A program made the translations under genes and the position numbers. This document shows positions 22,240 through 33,989 of a DNA stretch of 64,000 bases, piece by piece. Below the pieces are notes generated by a model. The model searched no databases. It was not told the origin of the DNA and saw only the letters and a program-made list of their open reading frames with translations. This DNA is from Ophthalmolycus amberensis (lineage: Eukaryota > Chordata > Actinopteri > Perciformes > Zoarcidae), in assembly GCA_024529925.1 (NCBI GenBank), contig JAFEUB010000813.1:271001-335000 (forward strand), given 5' to 3'. Each line of letters begins with the position of its first letter. Within the stretch, counting starts at the first letter, position 1.

Positions 22240-22790
22240 TCCCCACATTTTTCTCCCTTTTACTTCTTCTCCTGCTTCTATATTTTTTATGATTTGTTAC
22301 CTTCTCTTTCTTCAGCTGATATTTTTTTCCATCTCCTTCCTTCATTTCCTTCTCCTCCAGTTTTTACTTCTACCTCTTCCATCTTATTCTTTCCATGGTT
22401 GTACTGTCCATCTCGACCCTATTTGCTTATCCTGTCATTTTCATTCTATCTTCTCTTTTGTCCCCTTTTCCCTCTTTCCCTTGTTGTCTTCCTTCTCATT
22501 TTTGTCGGTTCTCTCTCTCTCCTCTCCTCCAATTTCTGTCTCCTTTTAGTTTTCTTTATTTTGCGTCTTCCCTTTCTCCTCCTCCTTACCTTTCTTTTCT
22601 TGTCCATTTCTTCTTTCCTTCTCTTCTCTTCAGTTGTCATTTTCTTTCCTTTTCTCTTCTGCTTTACTTTTACTTGCCCCTTTTTATTATCTCCTTCTGC
22701 TCATCAGTGTCAATTTGAATTCTCTTCCTATATTTGTTTCCTTCATCTCCTCCTTTTTTCCCCAGCAATATCTTTATTGGTTTTCACTTG
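22240..22790. repeat. Long imperfect polypyrimidine tract
   Basis: About 550 bp of nearly continuous C/T on the plus strand, mostly TTCT, CTCC and TTTC mixtures. All long frames here are low-complexity Ser/Phe/Leu/Pro or Lys/Arg/Glu shadows. It abuts the LINE fragment at 22930. Confidence 0.8.
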
Positions 22791-22929
22791 GTGATTTAAA
22801 TGCTCACTAGCACATATACAACTAAAGCAAGAAATATCCTCAGAAAGACAGCCAACCTCATTGTTTTGAGTATGTTTGTTTTCTCGGTTTCTTTATACCT
22901 ACAAGCGCGCACATATACATATAGAGTAG

Positions 22930-23689
22930 ATATACAAGCGGACGGTAGACTAAATGACTGTGCTTCAATCTCCAGCGAAGATGAAGGATTTTCAGATGAG
23001 GAATAAAACAAAGTGGAACTCAGCTGTGCCGCCCAGTAATACCACAGGAGATTAGGGCAATGTAGCCCCCTTCTATTGCATGGTAGGTACAAGAGCGATA
23101 GACTTAGTCTGCGATGTCTCTTGTTCCATATCAAGTTGGTGATAGCTTTTTCAATTTTGGAAATAGATGTGGAGGTGGTAGTAGGGGATTGTTCTGAAAT
23201 ACATGAGATAATTGTGGAGAATATTCTGCCAATAAGAGTTGGTAGAGAGCTCCATTGCTCTGACTAATTAGGGATCGACTTTACATTAGGATCATCATTT
23301 GATTTAACTTTGTCATCAATATTCGGTATTATTTGAATATCTAAACATGTAAAGCAGTCTGTGACATTACAATGTATGCCATTCTGACCGGGATTGCTTC
23401 TCTCCTCTCCATTTAGTAGCATACTTGAAGATTTTGAATCGTTTAATTTATATCCTGACATTTTGCTATTGGTTTCAATCAGGTTGAGCAATGCAACAAT
23501 AGAGTTTCCCAAGTGACTTAAAAATAAGGCCAGATCATCAACATACAGAGCATTCCGGTGTTCCGCTTGCTCACCGAGAACACCATATATGCCTACATGT
23601 GAGCAGACAGCTATTGCAAAAGGCTCAATTGCTATAATTGACAGAGGGAAGCCTCGGCGGCATCCTATACATATATTGATGGGGTCCAA
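22930..23689 (-). pseudogene. L1/Tx1-clade LINE ORF2 fragment (RT to C-terminal region)
   Basis: On the minus strand one frame starts within the RT: RRGFPLS (cf. RQGCPLS), AIEPFAIA, then LYVDDLALFLS, the catalytic YVDD box, then SGYKLNDSKS, all in L1-clade order. It is interrupted by a TAG at 23264-23266 and resumes in the same frame with WSSLPTLIGRI, NLIWNKRHRRLSLSLLYLP, RGLHCPNL and YYWAAQL, the conserved region after the RT in L1-type ORF2. Roughly 250 codons survive with one stop and small deletions. The endonuclease and upstream RT are missing (break near 23690). The protein would copy LINE RNA into DNA; this copy is dead. Confidence 0.85.
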
Positions 23690-23934
23690 GATATCATCGT
23701 TGGTAAGTAGTAGTGGTAGCAGTAGAGATACTATTTAATTTATTTTCTCTCTTATATTTAAAGCTAGTATAATTTGTTATTTGACCTCTGATAAATCTTT
23801 AAAGGCTCCACACCTGGTACAGATGTTTGAGAGGTATTGACTTCAACAAATTGTTGAAACTAGGATCTTGAAGCCATGTTGGTTGAAACTGCCAGCAGAG
23901 CCAGACTGACGTCTGTGTATAGAAAAAAACACCT
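23690..23934. other. Spacer between LINE fragment and second polypyrimidine tract
   Basis: Contains short TAG/TAGTGG repeats at 23703-23725; nothing else recognised. Confidence 0.4.
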
Positions 23935-24118
23935 CTCAATTGCCTTCTTTCTTCTCATCTTTATCTTGTCCTTCATTTTCTTTTCTCTCCTTTGTCTCTT
24001 TCCTTTTTCACTATATTTTTCCATGTGTTTCCTCTCCCTCCCCATTCAGTTTAAAATTTCCATCCCTAATTATTTCCTCTCTTCTTCCTCTCACCCTTTT
24101 CCTATTTTCCATCACTAT
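23935..24118. repeat. Second polypyrimidine tract
   Basis: About 180 bp rich in TTCTT, TCCTT and CTCTTT on the plus strand, very like 22240-22790. The two tracts bracket the LINE fragment. Confidence 0.75.
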
Positions 24119-25504
24119 TGACTAATATTATGTATGCATCTTTTTGCTTTAGCAGGCATACCAATTGTGTAAAAACCGGCAATGCTTTATTTTTTCTGTA
24201 TTGTCATGCAAATCCTAAAAGGTAATGATTACACAGCAGTAGATTGAATACGAGTAAATTTCCATATCTCCATGCGTATCCAAACAATTGGAAGTGACGA
24301 TAGCAAGTAATGAATGCCAGCAGCTATCCGAGTGTCTGTTTACCTTATCAGACATTAAAGGGCCAATCTCGTGTATGACAGACACTGACTAACTGTGAAG
24401 CCTACAGTAATATAATATAAGCATGCTGATTAAATAACCATCCTACGACACTTCCTACAGTCTGCTAGCTCATTTATTTTTAGAGGTCCCTGCAGTGTTG
24501 AACACACTGAAGCAATAATTCTGGCATAGCCTGTGCTTTATCCATCAGAGTCCGGAGAAGTCATAATAGATATTGCAGGGGTTTTTTGTATGTGGTTGCA
24601 TGTTTGCGCTTGGAAATGAATAATTCACAAAATGAATATATTGTGGTGGTGTCTGTTTACTGTATTCCCCTCTGTGTGAGGATAAATCCTGCTGATGTGT
24701 TGTTGTGATTCGTGTTCCCTTTGTGATTTCTGCACGAGGTTGATTTAGTTGGGAGTTATGGGTCACCGAGGAGGGCAGGTACTGTAGTAAGGGTTCGGAA
24801 TGATGGCGAATGAAAGAAGACCAGCGAGATATAGGGCTGACAAACTCAGCCCTGTTTGTTATTAATGAACAGCTCACAAAACAAATGCATAGCGAGGGTG
24901 AAAACATACGACTCAACAAGTGAGACTTCGCCACATACTTCCTCGCTCTCTAAATCTTACCAACATCGCATATTCACCTGGTAGTTTATTGACACTGGGA
25001 CATGTTTATCTTGCAGGCTGTAAATCGAGGTTGGCTATGGTAATGCGCCATGCCTTATTGTGAAAAGCATCCTTTAGCAACATCAATCCCTTAGTAAGAA
25101 TAATCTCCGAAAGGCTTTCAGAACAGAAGCACTGGTGTTATAGGGAGACTGAGAAATACCCTTCAGTGAACAGAAGAGCAGCAACTGTGTGTGAATCCCA
25201 TAGAACAGAGTTGTGCATGTTTGCTTATTGCAGAGCACAAAACGGAACTGAAATTTTCTTTCAGACGTTTTCCTTCTGAACAGCACCATGGAGCTTCAGA
25301 TAGATAATTCTTTAAATTCTTTGGAGACATCCTCTCGGTGTTGGTACAAGCTCTGCAGGCTGTTTGGATGAAAAGTCTCACTAAATACAACTGTCCCACT
25401 TCTGGTAAACAAGCTGTGGACCCTGAAGCAGATGTAAGGCAGGTAATATGAAAGGCTCTTTAATGATGGATCTGAAAGTGTAATTGTTTCCAACTAAATA
25501 AAAA
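24119..25504. other. Intergenic, no gene seen
   Basis: AT-rich sequence with overlapping short minus-strand frames at 24545-25493 that carry no domain. Confidence 0.45.
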
Positions 25505-25640
25505 AGGAGGTTAGGTGGGTCCAACAAACACAGGACCTAACCCTAACAGTGCATCCTAAAGTGTTGTGGTTTGTTGACGGTGTTCCTAAACCTAAGTAGT
25601 GTTGTTGCCTAGACCTAACTGTACATATATTAAGCCCAAC
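25505..25640 (-). repeat. Copy of a fish repeat with GTTTAGG / GTTGGACCCACC blocks
   Basis: The reverse complement reads GTCTAGGCAACAACACTACTTAGGTTTAGG and then GTTTGTTGGACCCACC in separate blocks. This resembles the repeat arms at 30395-30800 and 54680-54990. Confidence 0.45.
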
Positions 25641-28600
25641 CATGATGTTTGTCCTAAGTCTAAATGCATTGTTGCCGTTTTGTAACGTATAGTCGTACTA
25701 ATAAACAAGTCGTTCCCAGCGATATTAAAGAAACGGACAATTTGTGTCTTTCTACACAGAACAAAGATTGTATTTCTTGACTATTCCACGAACTGCTGAG
25801 AGACTGTGTTGTAGTTGCAACGTTCAGTCATGCTGACAAATTACCTATGTCATTGCTAATATACGCACCATTTTGATGAATGTGCTTTTATAGATTTTGC
25901 ACCCTCATTTTAGTGTGAGCTACAGCGACATATTAATTACATTTATAAAAAAGATTTTATAAACAGGACCATATCACGAAATGAACATTGTTACTGAACG
26001 ATACTGCTAATTCATTGGTTGATGCAATTTGCTGTTTTAATCTGTTACTTGTCTCTATTATGGATATTTTTTCACATTGCTTTTGACTTCTTGCTGTTTT
26101 GTATTTAGGTCTGTTATATAAGCTTTTATGTGAAAGTCTGTCGTGTGTGCTTTTATGTGTGAAATATTATGCTGCCATTTATGCCAGGACTCCCTTGGAA
26201 AAGAGAATTGAATAACCTGAATGAATAAAAAGGTTGACATTCGATGCATTCCAGACACAAACGTGTGAATGTTGGGTCAGACTGTATGATGACCATCGCT
26301 TAACTTACAAACAAGAACTGTTGAAGATGGATACTTATCAAATCATACTCAATATCAGATCTCTGTGGAGTCAAAGACACCCTTCATTTTAAAGTCTCTT
26401 CTTCAGCTGTACTCTAATCTAAACAGGGTAACATTTAAGGAATGAACATCTGAGCAGTATTCAACACTCGAGGTAGCACTGCAATGAGGTTTAGCATTAC
26501 CCCTCTCCCTGTAGGAAAGCAGTGGTGCATGCTGTTGCAAAGTGATTCTGCCAGTGGTGATCATGTACAGACAGCCTGAGGCTGTCTGAGGATGTTTGTG
26601 TCCATGGAGTAGGAATGCAGGGTCACCATGACACCAACTCCACATGATGGAATTAGTTCAGCAGCTTCACAGTAAAAATCCGTTTGGATTGCAGCATGGG
26701 TAATTTAATCACTGAACGGATGAGGACTTAACCTAGACAAAATGTTTTTCCAAAGATTTCATATTTAACATTTTGTATTCTCACATGTTCTTAGAGCCGT
26801 CTCATCACAGTCACAATTAGACTTTTTTTTTCTGACTGTGAGAAGCTCCTCAGTTGTGTATTGCATTGAGGAACGATACTCTAATTTAGTAAGCATAGTG
26901 TCATTTTTGACTATCTTTTCCTTTTTTTTCAAATCTCTCATATATATATATACACATACACACACGTATAAGTCTAGCACAAACGTAGATTCACTACGTA
27001 AAATACAATAGTGGCATAAATGCTTTTTTCAGCCCTTGGGAGCGAATGGGACACTACCAGGGGCTGAAATAAGTTCACGCTTTAGGGACATGACTCACTC
27101 CCACTTGACACTAAACCGGTTTCATTCACCTAAAACATACAGCATCCGACACGTGCATGGGGCAAAAATCCACCTACAAACACCATTCACACCTGGCCAT
27201 TATCTTGTGTCCTGGAGGGGATAAAGAGCTAATTAGATAGAGTACAGGGGTCCGTATGAAGTCCATAAAGGTTGCTGCAGTTTGCTTTGTAATCACCCAC
27301 ATCCACAGAGTACATGCTCTCAGGGATATGCCTTAATATCAAACCTATTTTGAAATGATTTACCTGCAAGGGAAGTATACAATTCTGCAGCGGCTTGTAT
27401 CGACTGGGTAAGAATTGCTTATTGTGCAAGAACAAATGTATCTTGAGCAAACTCTATTCAAAAAAAAGTGCAGTCTGCTCGTTTTCCCTCCCCCTCATAT
27501 TGTTATCATTACGCCTCATTCACCAGATCCTCTCTGGCTGATATTAGCAGAAACAATTCAGCCAAGATAATCCATATTTGTTAGCCATTATTAAAAAGCC
27601 GTAATTTCCACTGTAATTTATCTCTGTATTTATCTGTTTCTGACTCGAAAATCAATCACCAGGACTCATAACAAGAAAGATGGCTGTCTCAGCTTTCTGA
27701 CCCTCCTAGTGTCTGAAACACCTGCAGATAAACATCCACATCTCTCAGCAGTGAATTGTGAAATTGCAATGGGAGAGAATGACCTTTAAATCCAGGTGGC
27801 TCCATGTGTAGTGTGACACTGGCTCGCAGCAACAAACCTCTTTCACATGATCTAACAGAAAATGTTGCTGCAGGAACAAGCTCAAAAGCAGGATGTTCTT
27901 AGTTGGGGGAAAATACCAACTTTACCTTCACCTTTTACTCTAAAGATGGATGATGGATAAGGAATTCAAAATTACAGAACACCTCGGAGGCATTTTTACC
28001 TCCAGACCTCTGGTGAGGTATTGACGCTGAGTCTGATAATCAATCAAAGAGACAACAGCTGCTATCGCAATCACACTGGTATTGGTTTCCTTTTTGAAAA
28101 ATGTAGAAAACGACATGATGTAGTCCTAAAACTTTATAAAATAATAATAAAGTAGGGCAGTTTTCAGAAGTTAAACTTAGGCATTTTGGACAGGATTGGG
28201 TTCCTCTGACCATTGGGATAAACAAAGCTTCCCCGGGTCCTGATATTTAAAACATTGAATCTTAAGGTATGTCCAAAATTATCTGAATTTGTGTACAAGA
28301 GCTTTCTCTATTTTCTTTTTGATAGACAGCAATAAATGACAAAGAGGAAAAATTAGCCAATTTGACCAATTATCTCACAAATCCTGTGGTAATTAGTCTA
28401 ATCAACTGTTTGTTTGTATTTATTGTTTCATCTCTGGATGGATTCTGATTCAATCCATTTAGATAACTCTATACTTTATAGACAGATAATGATTTTATTG
28501 ACGACCTGCAGCCACAACATTTGTATGAGTCACCTGTTGTTCCCTTTGTCCTAACCTGAACTTCCAGTTGACATTTACAGGAAGGTATCCACAAAATGAA

Positions 28601-29029
28601 AAACATGTTCTATTTCCTCAGTTACATTGATTGTTTATCCCCAAAGCTTGAGCAAAGAGGCCACAGGAATTAATTTGGAAATGATGCAAATTCAAATGTT
28701 TTCCATTAGTGTCCTGCAAGCCAATCACAGATCGTCACACAGCTGAACAATGAAGACAACAACTCAAAATTGCTCAATTCAGAACCGAGGTGCGCCTCAG
28801 TGCCTCCTCGTTAATTAAAGCTGCATCATCGGAAACCTTTTTTTTCCGATGGGGCCAGACAATAGCTCATCACATATAAGTAGTATCTGCACACAGGCGG
28901 AAAAAGGCAGCCAGATTTATCCTATACATTCAACAATATGCAAATAATCCCATTCAAATTCCGGTTTGTTCTATGACTCACCGGAACATATATAAATGTC
29001 AGTTCCCGACTTGCTGTACAGCACGTTTT
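25641..29029. other. Intergenic, no gene seen
   Basis: AT-rich sequence with a short TA/CA patch at about 26941-26966. No domain-bearing frame and no RNA gene recognised. Confidence 0.45.
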
Positions 29030-29167
29030 TCCTGCATCCTGCCAGGATGCAGGATTTTCCTGCCTTATGTTTTGATGCTTTTAATGGTTTTATGTGAAGC
29101 ACTTTGAATTACCTTGTTGTTGAAATGTGCTATACAAATAAACTTGCCTTGCCTTGCCTTGCCTTGC
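29030..29167 (-). repeat. Fish LINE-tail-like repeat with (CCTTG)n
   Basis: Reverse complement reads CAAGTTTATTTGTATAGCAC, then ACAAGGTAATTCAAAGTGC and AAAACCATTAAAAGCATC. It is nearly identical to 60263-60337 on the plus strand. A pentanucleotide array of TTGCC units (about 29144-29167) caps it. A 10-bp hairpin (CCTGCATCCT/AGGATGCAGG) is at 29032-29055. Confidence 0.7.
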
Positions 29168-30394
29168 ATCCACAGGCACAGATATGGCTATCGCACCTAA
29201 TCGTGATTCAATGTGTCCTTGCATTTCACCATGAAAGGCAGATGATGACATGATTCCAGTCCTCAGGAAGAACTGAACATGTGTGAATACAGTGACCCAT
29301 GAAAGGGTCAGAGCCATAATGTTCACACTCTTGTAGACCTAGGAGTGTAGGATTCCTCCCAAATGAACTCATAGCTACACAGATAAAGCTCTACGGGCAT
29401 GGACTTATCAGCCAGGTTACAGTATCTCTGAACTGCGTACTGATGTGTGAGCATCTCAGGCTCTCTGCCGGCTCTTTATACTGCAGAATGGAGAGGAAAG
29501 TCGTAAATTACTCTAGCAAGATTTGAGTTCTGCATAAGTCAGGAGGAGCCACCACGGGGGAAACTGATTGTAGATTGTTTTGTGTGCAGAGAGGGAATGG
29601 GGTAGGTTTGTTGTGGCGTTTAGATTAATGCATCTGCCTGCTTTACAAAATGCCTTTGAATCTGCGAGTGCAATGTAAGCTATAACGTAAATGTGAGATA
29701 CATTATAGTCAGTACTGAATGTGTGACTTTGGGATTAAGCAGCAATTTTCCTATTTTGTCAGTATGTGGAAGAATGACTTACCGCATGGTATTAAGGGAG
29801 TACAGGGGCAAGTTATTTGACTCATTCAGACGTGGCACACACATGCAGGCAGCTGTTTATGATAAATGTCATTACCCTGCGCACTGGTGTAAGGAAACCA
29901 GCAGCAACGGAACAGAGAGAACTCCCATTTGCAGGAAGGGTTAGTAAATAAATAAAAGTTGACATCATTAGGAAAGAAAGGAAATGTATTCTTAAAAAAA
30001 GTTTTACATTTGACATTTAATGATTTGTAATGCATATGATGCAGTGAGCTTCATATGTATCAATGCCTTCTACCATTTATTCTTCAAGAGCTATTAGAGT
30101 TGGTTCGAAATAACACAACTTTGTCACTTTTGCCATTGTATCACACTGTATTGTCCTGCATTTTATTGTATGGTGTTTTAATTTATGTTCTACCTGAAAG
30201 TTAGTTTCTTGCCCTGAAGTGAACCCAAATCCAAGCAACACACTCAAATATGGAACTTGGTCAGTGGCGCCACGCTTGAACCTATGATGCTCTAGGTACC
30301 CCTCTAGTGTCAGTTTTGGACGTGTCAGGGATGGCCTGTCAGTTTCTGCTCATTACATGCTTAGTGTCTTTTCCAAAAAAAACTTCCAACAGAG
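29168..30394. other. Intergenic, no gene seen
   Basis: AT-rich sequence with short frames only, none with a recognisable domain. Confidence 0.45.
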
Positions 30395-30800
30395 GATTAT
30401 TAGGTTTTTGGTTATGTTTCGGCAAAAAAAGTACTCGGTTATGCTCAAGAAAAAATCATGGTTGGGGTTAAAATAAGTACATTTGTTACATTAAATAACT
30501 AGGCGACGCTAGTTACGTAACTGGCTTTAGTGAAGTACGGAAGTTACGTAACAACACCATAATAATATAAGTCAATGTTCAGGTTTTCCTTGTTTGACCC
30601 ATCCAACCAATTCCCACACTGAATGGACGTTCTTGCTTTTTACGGCAGTTGCTCTGACCGTCTAATACTGACAGGACGTTGGAGGTGGTTCAAAGCCCTG
30701 TGTGTCTCACACAGAATACAGGCTAAAGGGTGCCTTGGTGTGTTGGTGTCAGACGCCCAACGGGCACTGCACAAGTGGCCATATTTGACAAGGGAGGCAT
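30395..30800 (+). repeat. Longest copy of the unclassified interspersed repeat
   Basis: Contains GGTTATGTTTCGG, ATCATGGTTGGGGTTAAAAT, GTTACGTAAC twice, TTGACCCATCCAACC and GGCTAAAGGGTGCCTTGG with GGTGTCAGACGCC. Pieces of this order are found at 7810, 12605, 25505, 54680 and 58170. It lies just upstream of the kinase exon relic. Confidence 0.5.
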
Positions 30801-30899
30801 GAGACTAGGTTGACCCAAGCAATGCCCCTGGTAAGACATTCACAAAATGTTAACGGCTCCAGTACATTTGACCTTATAACATTGTTATCTCGGCTTTAG

Positions 30900-31075
30900 G
30901 TAAGACTCTGGTTTTGAAGGAGAACGGGAATTGTGCATGATGATCTGAAACCTGAGAGTATAATGATTTTGGACCACTTACAGCAGCCATTGAGGGTAAA
31001 AGTAATTGACTTTGGCTTAGCCTGCGAAGTCTCTGAAGCACAGAGGTCTTCACACATACAGACCAGGAGGTGCAG
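30900..31075 (+). pseudogene. HIPK-like protein kinase exon, frameshifted relic
   Basis: After an acceptor-like CTTTAG (30894-30899) the sequence encodes LVLKENG, then, after one extra base at 929 (30929), IVHDDLKPES, IMILDHLQQP, VKVIDFGLACEVSEA and a HIQTR end. A donor CAG|GTAAGT follows at 31075/31076. The run from the catalytic loop through the DFG motif (31008-31016) matches homeodomain-interacting protein kinases, whose loop reads HADLKPEN and whose next segment is VKVIDFG. HIPKs are nuclear Ser/Thr kinases acting on transcription factors. Here the extra base breaks the frame, an in-frame TGA (30915-30917) lies upstream of the shift in the downstream frame, and the metal-binding Asn of KPEN is Ser. 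No neighbouring kinase exon is visible, so this is an orphan, inactive exon. Confidence 0.7.
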
Positions 31076-31146
31076 GTAAGTATCTGGCAGCACGGTAGAG
31101 CACCCGTTTCTTCAATAGACATCTTCGACAGAATATATTTGCATAC

Positions 31147-31264
31147 CTGTATGTCCAGAACCGATATGTGGATCCAATGATAAGGGATATCAAATTAAAG
31201 ACATATAGAACCATGGTTGCACTTGCTAGTCCAAAATAAATGTTCCTAAATACTTGATTTTTTC
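31147..31264 (-). CDS. Candidate internal exon, one hydrophobic segment, unknown gene
   Basis: On the minus strand a good acceptor (T-rich tract then TTTACAG, CAG at 31267-31265) precedes 118 bp open in one frame and a donor CAG|GTATGC (31147/31146). The frame encodes about 39 residues containing a membrane-span-like stretch (YFGLASATMVLYVFNLISLI) followed by a basic, aromatic end. I do not recognise the family. The evidence is splice signals plus a hydrophobic open frame, which can arise by chance in AT-rich DNA. It lies on the opposite strand just beyond the kinase relic. Confidence 0.25.
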
Positions 31265-31319
31265 CTGTAAAAAAATTATATATTGCAAATAGATGAATAC
31301 AATGAGGTTGCAAATATGA

Positions 31320-33866
31320 TGAAAACTGCCTTCATTTCACTGTCATTTCAACAAATACTTATTGGGATTGTACAAAATGTAGCAGAGTATATTCATGCTT
31401 GAGCTTGAAAACAGCCATTGAAAAAATAGACTCAACCCAACTCAAAATCACTCTTTCCAGAGTTCCCCACTCGTAGTATGAGGCAGACAGGAATAGTCCG
31501 GAGAGAAAAAAGGTGAATTAAAACAACCTGGCCAGATTCTGAAGTGCGGATGTTGCGCTGAACATGGTTAGCCACCGGCCACAGTGATGCCCTGCTTTCA
31601 AAAATATGAAATAATCTGCAGCTACTGTACATGACAAATGAACAAACGTTATTTTTCTGAGAACCTAACAACTACGCAAACTCCATCTGCTGATGAAGAT
31701 CATGTGATACAAGGAGACGGACCAAAAAAAAAACGGTGGATGATTGGGTCAACAAAATGTCAGACTTTTAACACAGACCGCTGTTTATTTATTGTTTCCA
31801 ACCACAAGGCAACGTGAAGTTATTTGAACCGTGACCACAATTGTTCTAAAATCATAATCGAGTGGATATAGTAACCATGACAATGAAAATCCCCTGACAT
31901 TACCACCATAATGTTTCCCTAACCTTTGCTATATACATGTTCTCATTTAATTTGAAGGACTTGTTCGATAGGAGTGAGTGAGTGGACTTTAGGCTGTTTC
32001 CAAGGTCAACAATGAACCGCCAGGCTCAAGTTTTAGGACAAGGACAGAGAGTCCGAGGTTGGTTCAGAATAATGTAAAGTTAAAAAAAAACAACTACAGT
32101 TTCATGACAACTGCACAAACCACTGGTGCAGCTACTGTTGAAGGTCATATGTTACAGACAATAGCTCCAGGACAAGCATGTAAGTGAACTTCATGTTGAG
32201 ATTGCTTGGTTAACTTTAGACTACTTATTTGGTAATATATATACCACTATAGCTGCTTCTGCTGTTAAGACACTTTGTAGAGCTGAATAAAGACTGTCAG
32301 TTATTGGACAATAATCCTCCGTGTTTCACTTGTCATGGTAGTATATGCTTAAATGGTGCTGAAAGTAAAGCATCATGTCTCTATAAGGTGTCAAAGCATG
32401 TTATTCTTGCTGTATACAGTCCACAGCAGGTAATAAGAACTATGAATTCTAACTAAGAAGCTTGCGGCATGATTGATACATCGTGTGGCATCCAATATTA
32501 CTTATCCTGAAAGCAGCGACCTCAGTTCACCTCAGGTCTATGTTTGCAGTACGGAAGCTCTCAAATGAAATGTGGGCCTAATTACATTTTATCTGATGCC
32601 CCGCAGCAGGCCCTGCCCTCTGAGAAATTAATATCTGAGTGTCCACTGGACCCAGTCTCAATTACGTTTCTTTTCAAATGCATCAGCTGCCATCCTTCTT
32701 GTTAATGTGCAACGCAGGAATGAAAGTTTACACAGTTCTGAGTTATTCGTCATGCCCCAAAGAATGTGTTTGCATTTCAGAAATCAGTAACAACACGGAA
32801 AACATTTATGAGCTGCCAATTGTTTTATCTTTACTTCATGCCTCCCTAAACCTTCGGTGTGGACGTGTTGTTTATGAGAATGGTACTCAGAGAACAAGCT
32901 GTCACAGTGTTTGAAGTCACTCGATATTTACTTGCCATTTCCTGTTGCGACGGGTTGAATTGAAGTTTGTCACTGCAGCCAGATTTTATGAAATGAGAAG
33001 TGCTGTGCTGAGAGTTGTTGGCCCCCTGCTGTGGTCGGGATGCATACGTGCCTCACTGGCTCCACATCTTCAAGACAAGCTGAGAACCTGCTGAACATAC
33101 AGTAACTACACACAAACTGCAATTGGTCATCACCACATTCGTTTAAAGGGCTGATAAGCAAGTGATTATTGTTCGACAGCGAGTCGTAAAGTGCACCATC
33201 TTGAAAAGCACAGTAGAATATGGGGTGTACTTTGTTTCTGCTGTTCCATGCAGGACTGTGTAATGCTGTTGAATTGATTGACTGATAAGGAAAAGTCTGC
33301 ACTGTATTATTTAACATTTCATATTAATGCAGACTTTATGTTCACTGGGATTTCAGGCCTCAAGCAAGTGTCAAGTCTGGTAATCAATTTTAATATAGTA
33401 CCACAATGAATATGGCTGGCTGGAACTTTTGGTAAAATACATCCAAAAATCTAAATTATACCAGCATAGTTTAGCTGTGATGGAATGTAGAAGTAGGTTT
33501 GTTCTTACAGAGACTAAACTGGCAAATCCATCAAATACACGGTACAACTGTTGATGTAAATAACACGCTATGATGTGAAGAAAAAATATATTTCTAAGGA
33601 TTAATGAGGTTGCGTCAGCAGGACTGTCTGCCAACTGTCATATTATGAAAGCACATCACTGTTCTACCAGCCTCCACCGCAACACCACCCTCATGTATGA
33701 CTCTGCTTTCCTCCCTGTGCTTATGATAACTTGGCAAGACAATTAAAAAAAATAAACAGCATGCCAGATTGGGTGCTTCAAGGTGTATTTTACTTGAACA
33801 TAGTTCAATAATCTTCATATTTCCAAACCAGGTATAGAGTGGTACATATAATTTGGAAGGCTGATG
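31320..33866. other. Intergenic or intronic, no gene seen
   Basis: AT-rich sequence. Frames at 31432-31671, 32639-32914, 32970-33317 and 33371-33634 show no domain. Confidence 0.4.
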
Positions 33867-33980
33867 TTATTCCGCTCTCTCAAAGAGCAGATAGCTGATA
33901 TTCAGAATGTAGAATATGATGAATAAGACAACTACAGGATTCAGGTAAATCCTGGAAATTATTTTGGGGTCCACAGCACC
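33867..33980 (-). CDS. Candidate terminal exon encoding a C-terminal membrane span, unknown gene
   Basis: On the minus strand an acceptor-like TTGTTCTAG ends at 33981 and opens 114 bp in phase 0: GAVDPKIISRIYL, a hydrophobic stretch, then LLFERAE and a TAA stop (33869-33867). A DPK..SR block followed by a single C-terminal span is faintly reminiscent of the fourth span of Cys-loop receptors, but the spacing of the Pro, Asn and Tyr is wrong, so I do not assign it. No convincing upstream exon was found, and the order relative to 31147-31264 does not allow a single gene ending here. Could be chance. Confidence 0.25.
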   Translation of the reverse strand, partial: GAVDPKIISRIYLNPVVVLFIIFYILNISYLLFERAE

Positions 33981-33989
33981 CTAGAACAA

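Noticed and set aside
22211..22794. Ser/Phe/Leu-rich and Lys/Arg/Glu-rich ORFs
   Set aside because: Low-complexity shadows of the polypyrimidine tract.
32639..32914. CPKECVC text resembling the start of a leucine-rich-repeat N-terminal cap
   Set aside because: Only one short motif; no following LxxL repeats or further cysteine pattern.
33867..33980. Cys-loop receptor fourth membrane span
   Set aside because: The Ser-Arg, Pro, Asn and Tyr positions are not spaced as in the family, and the exon is far too small for the usual last exon.
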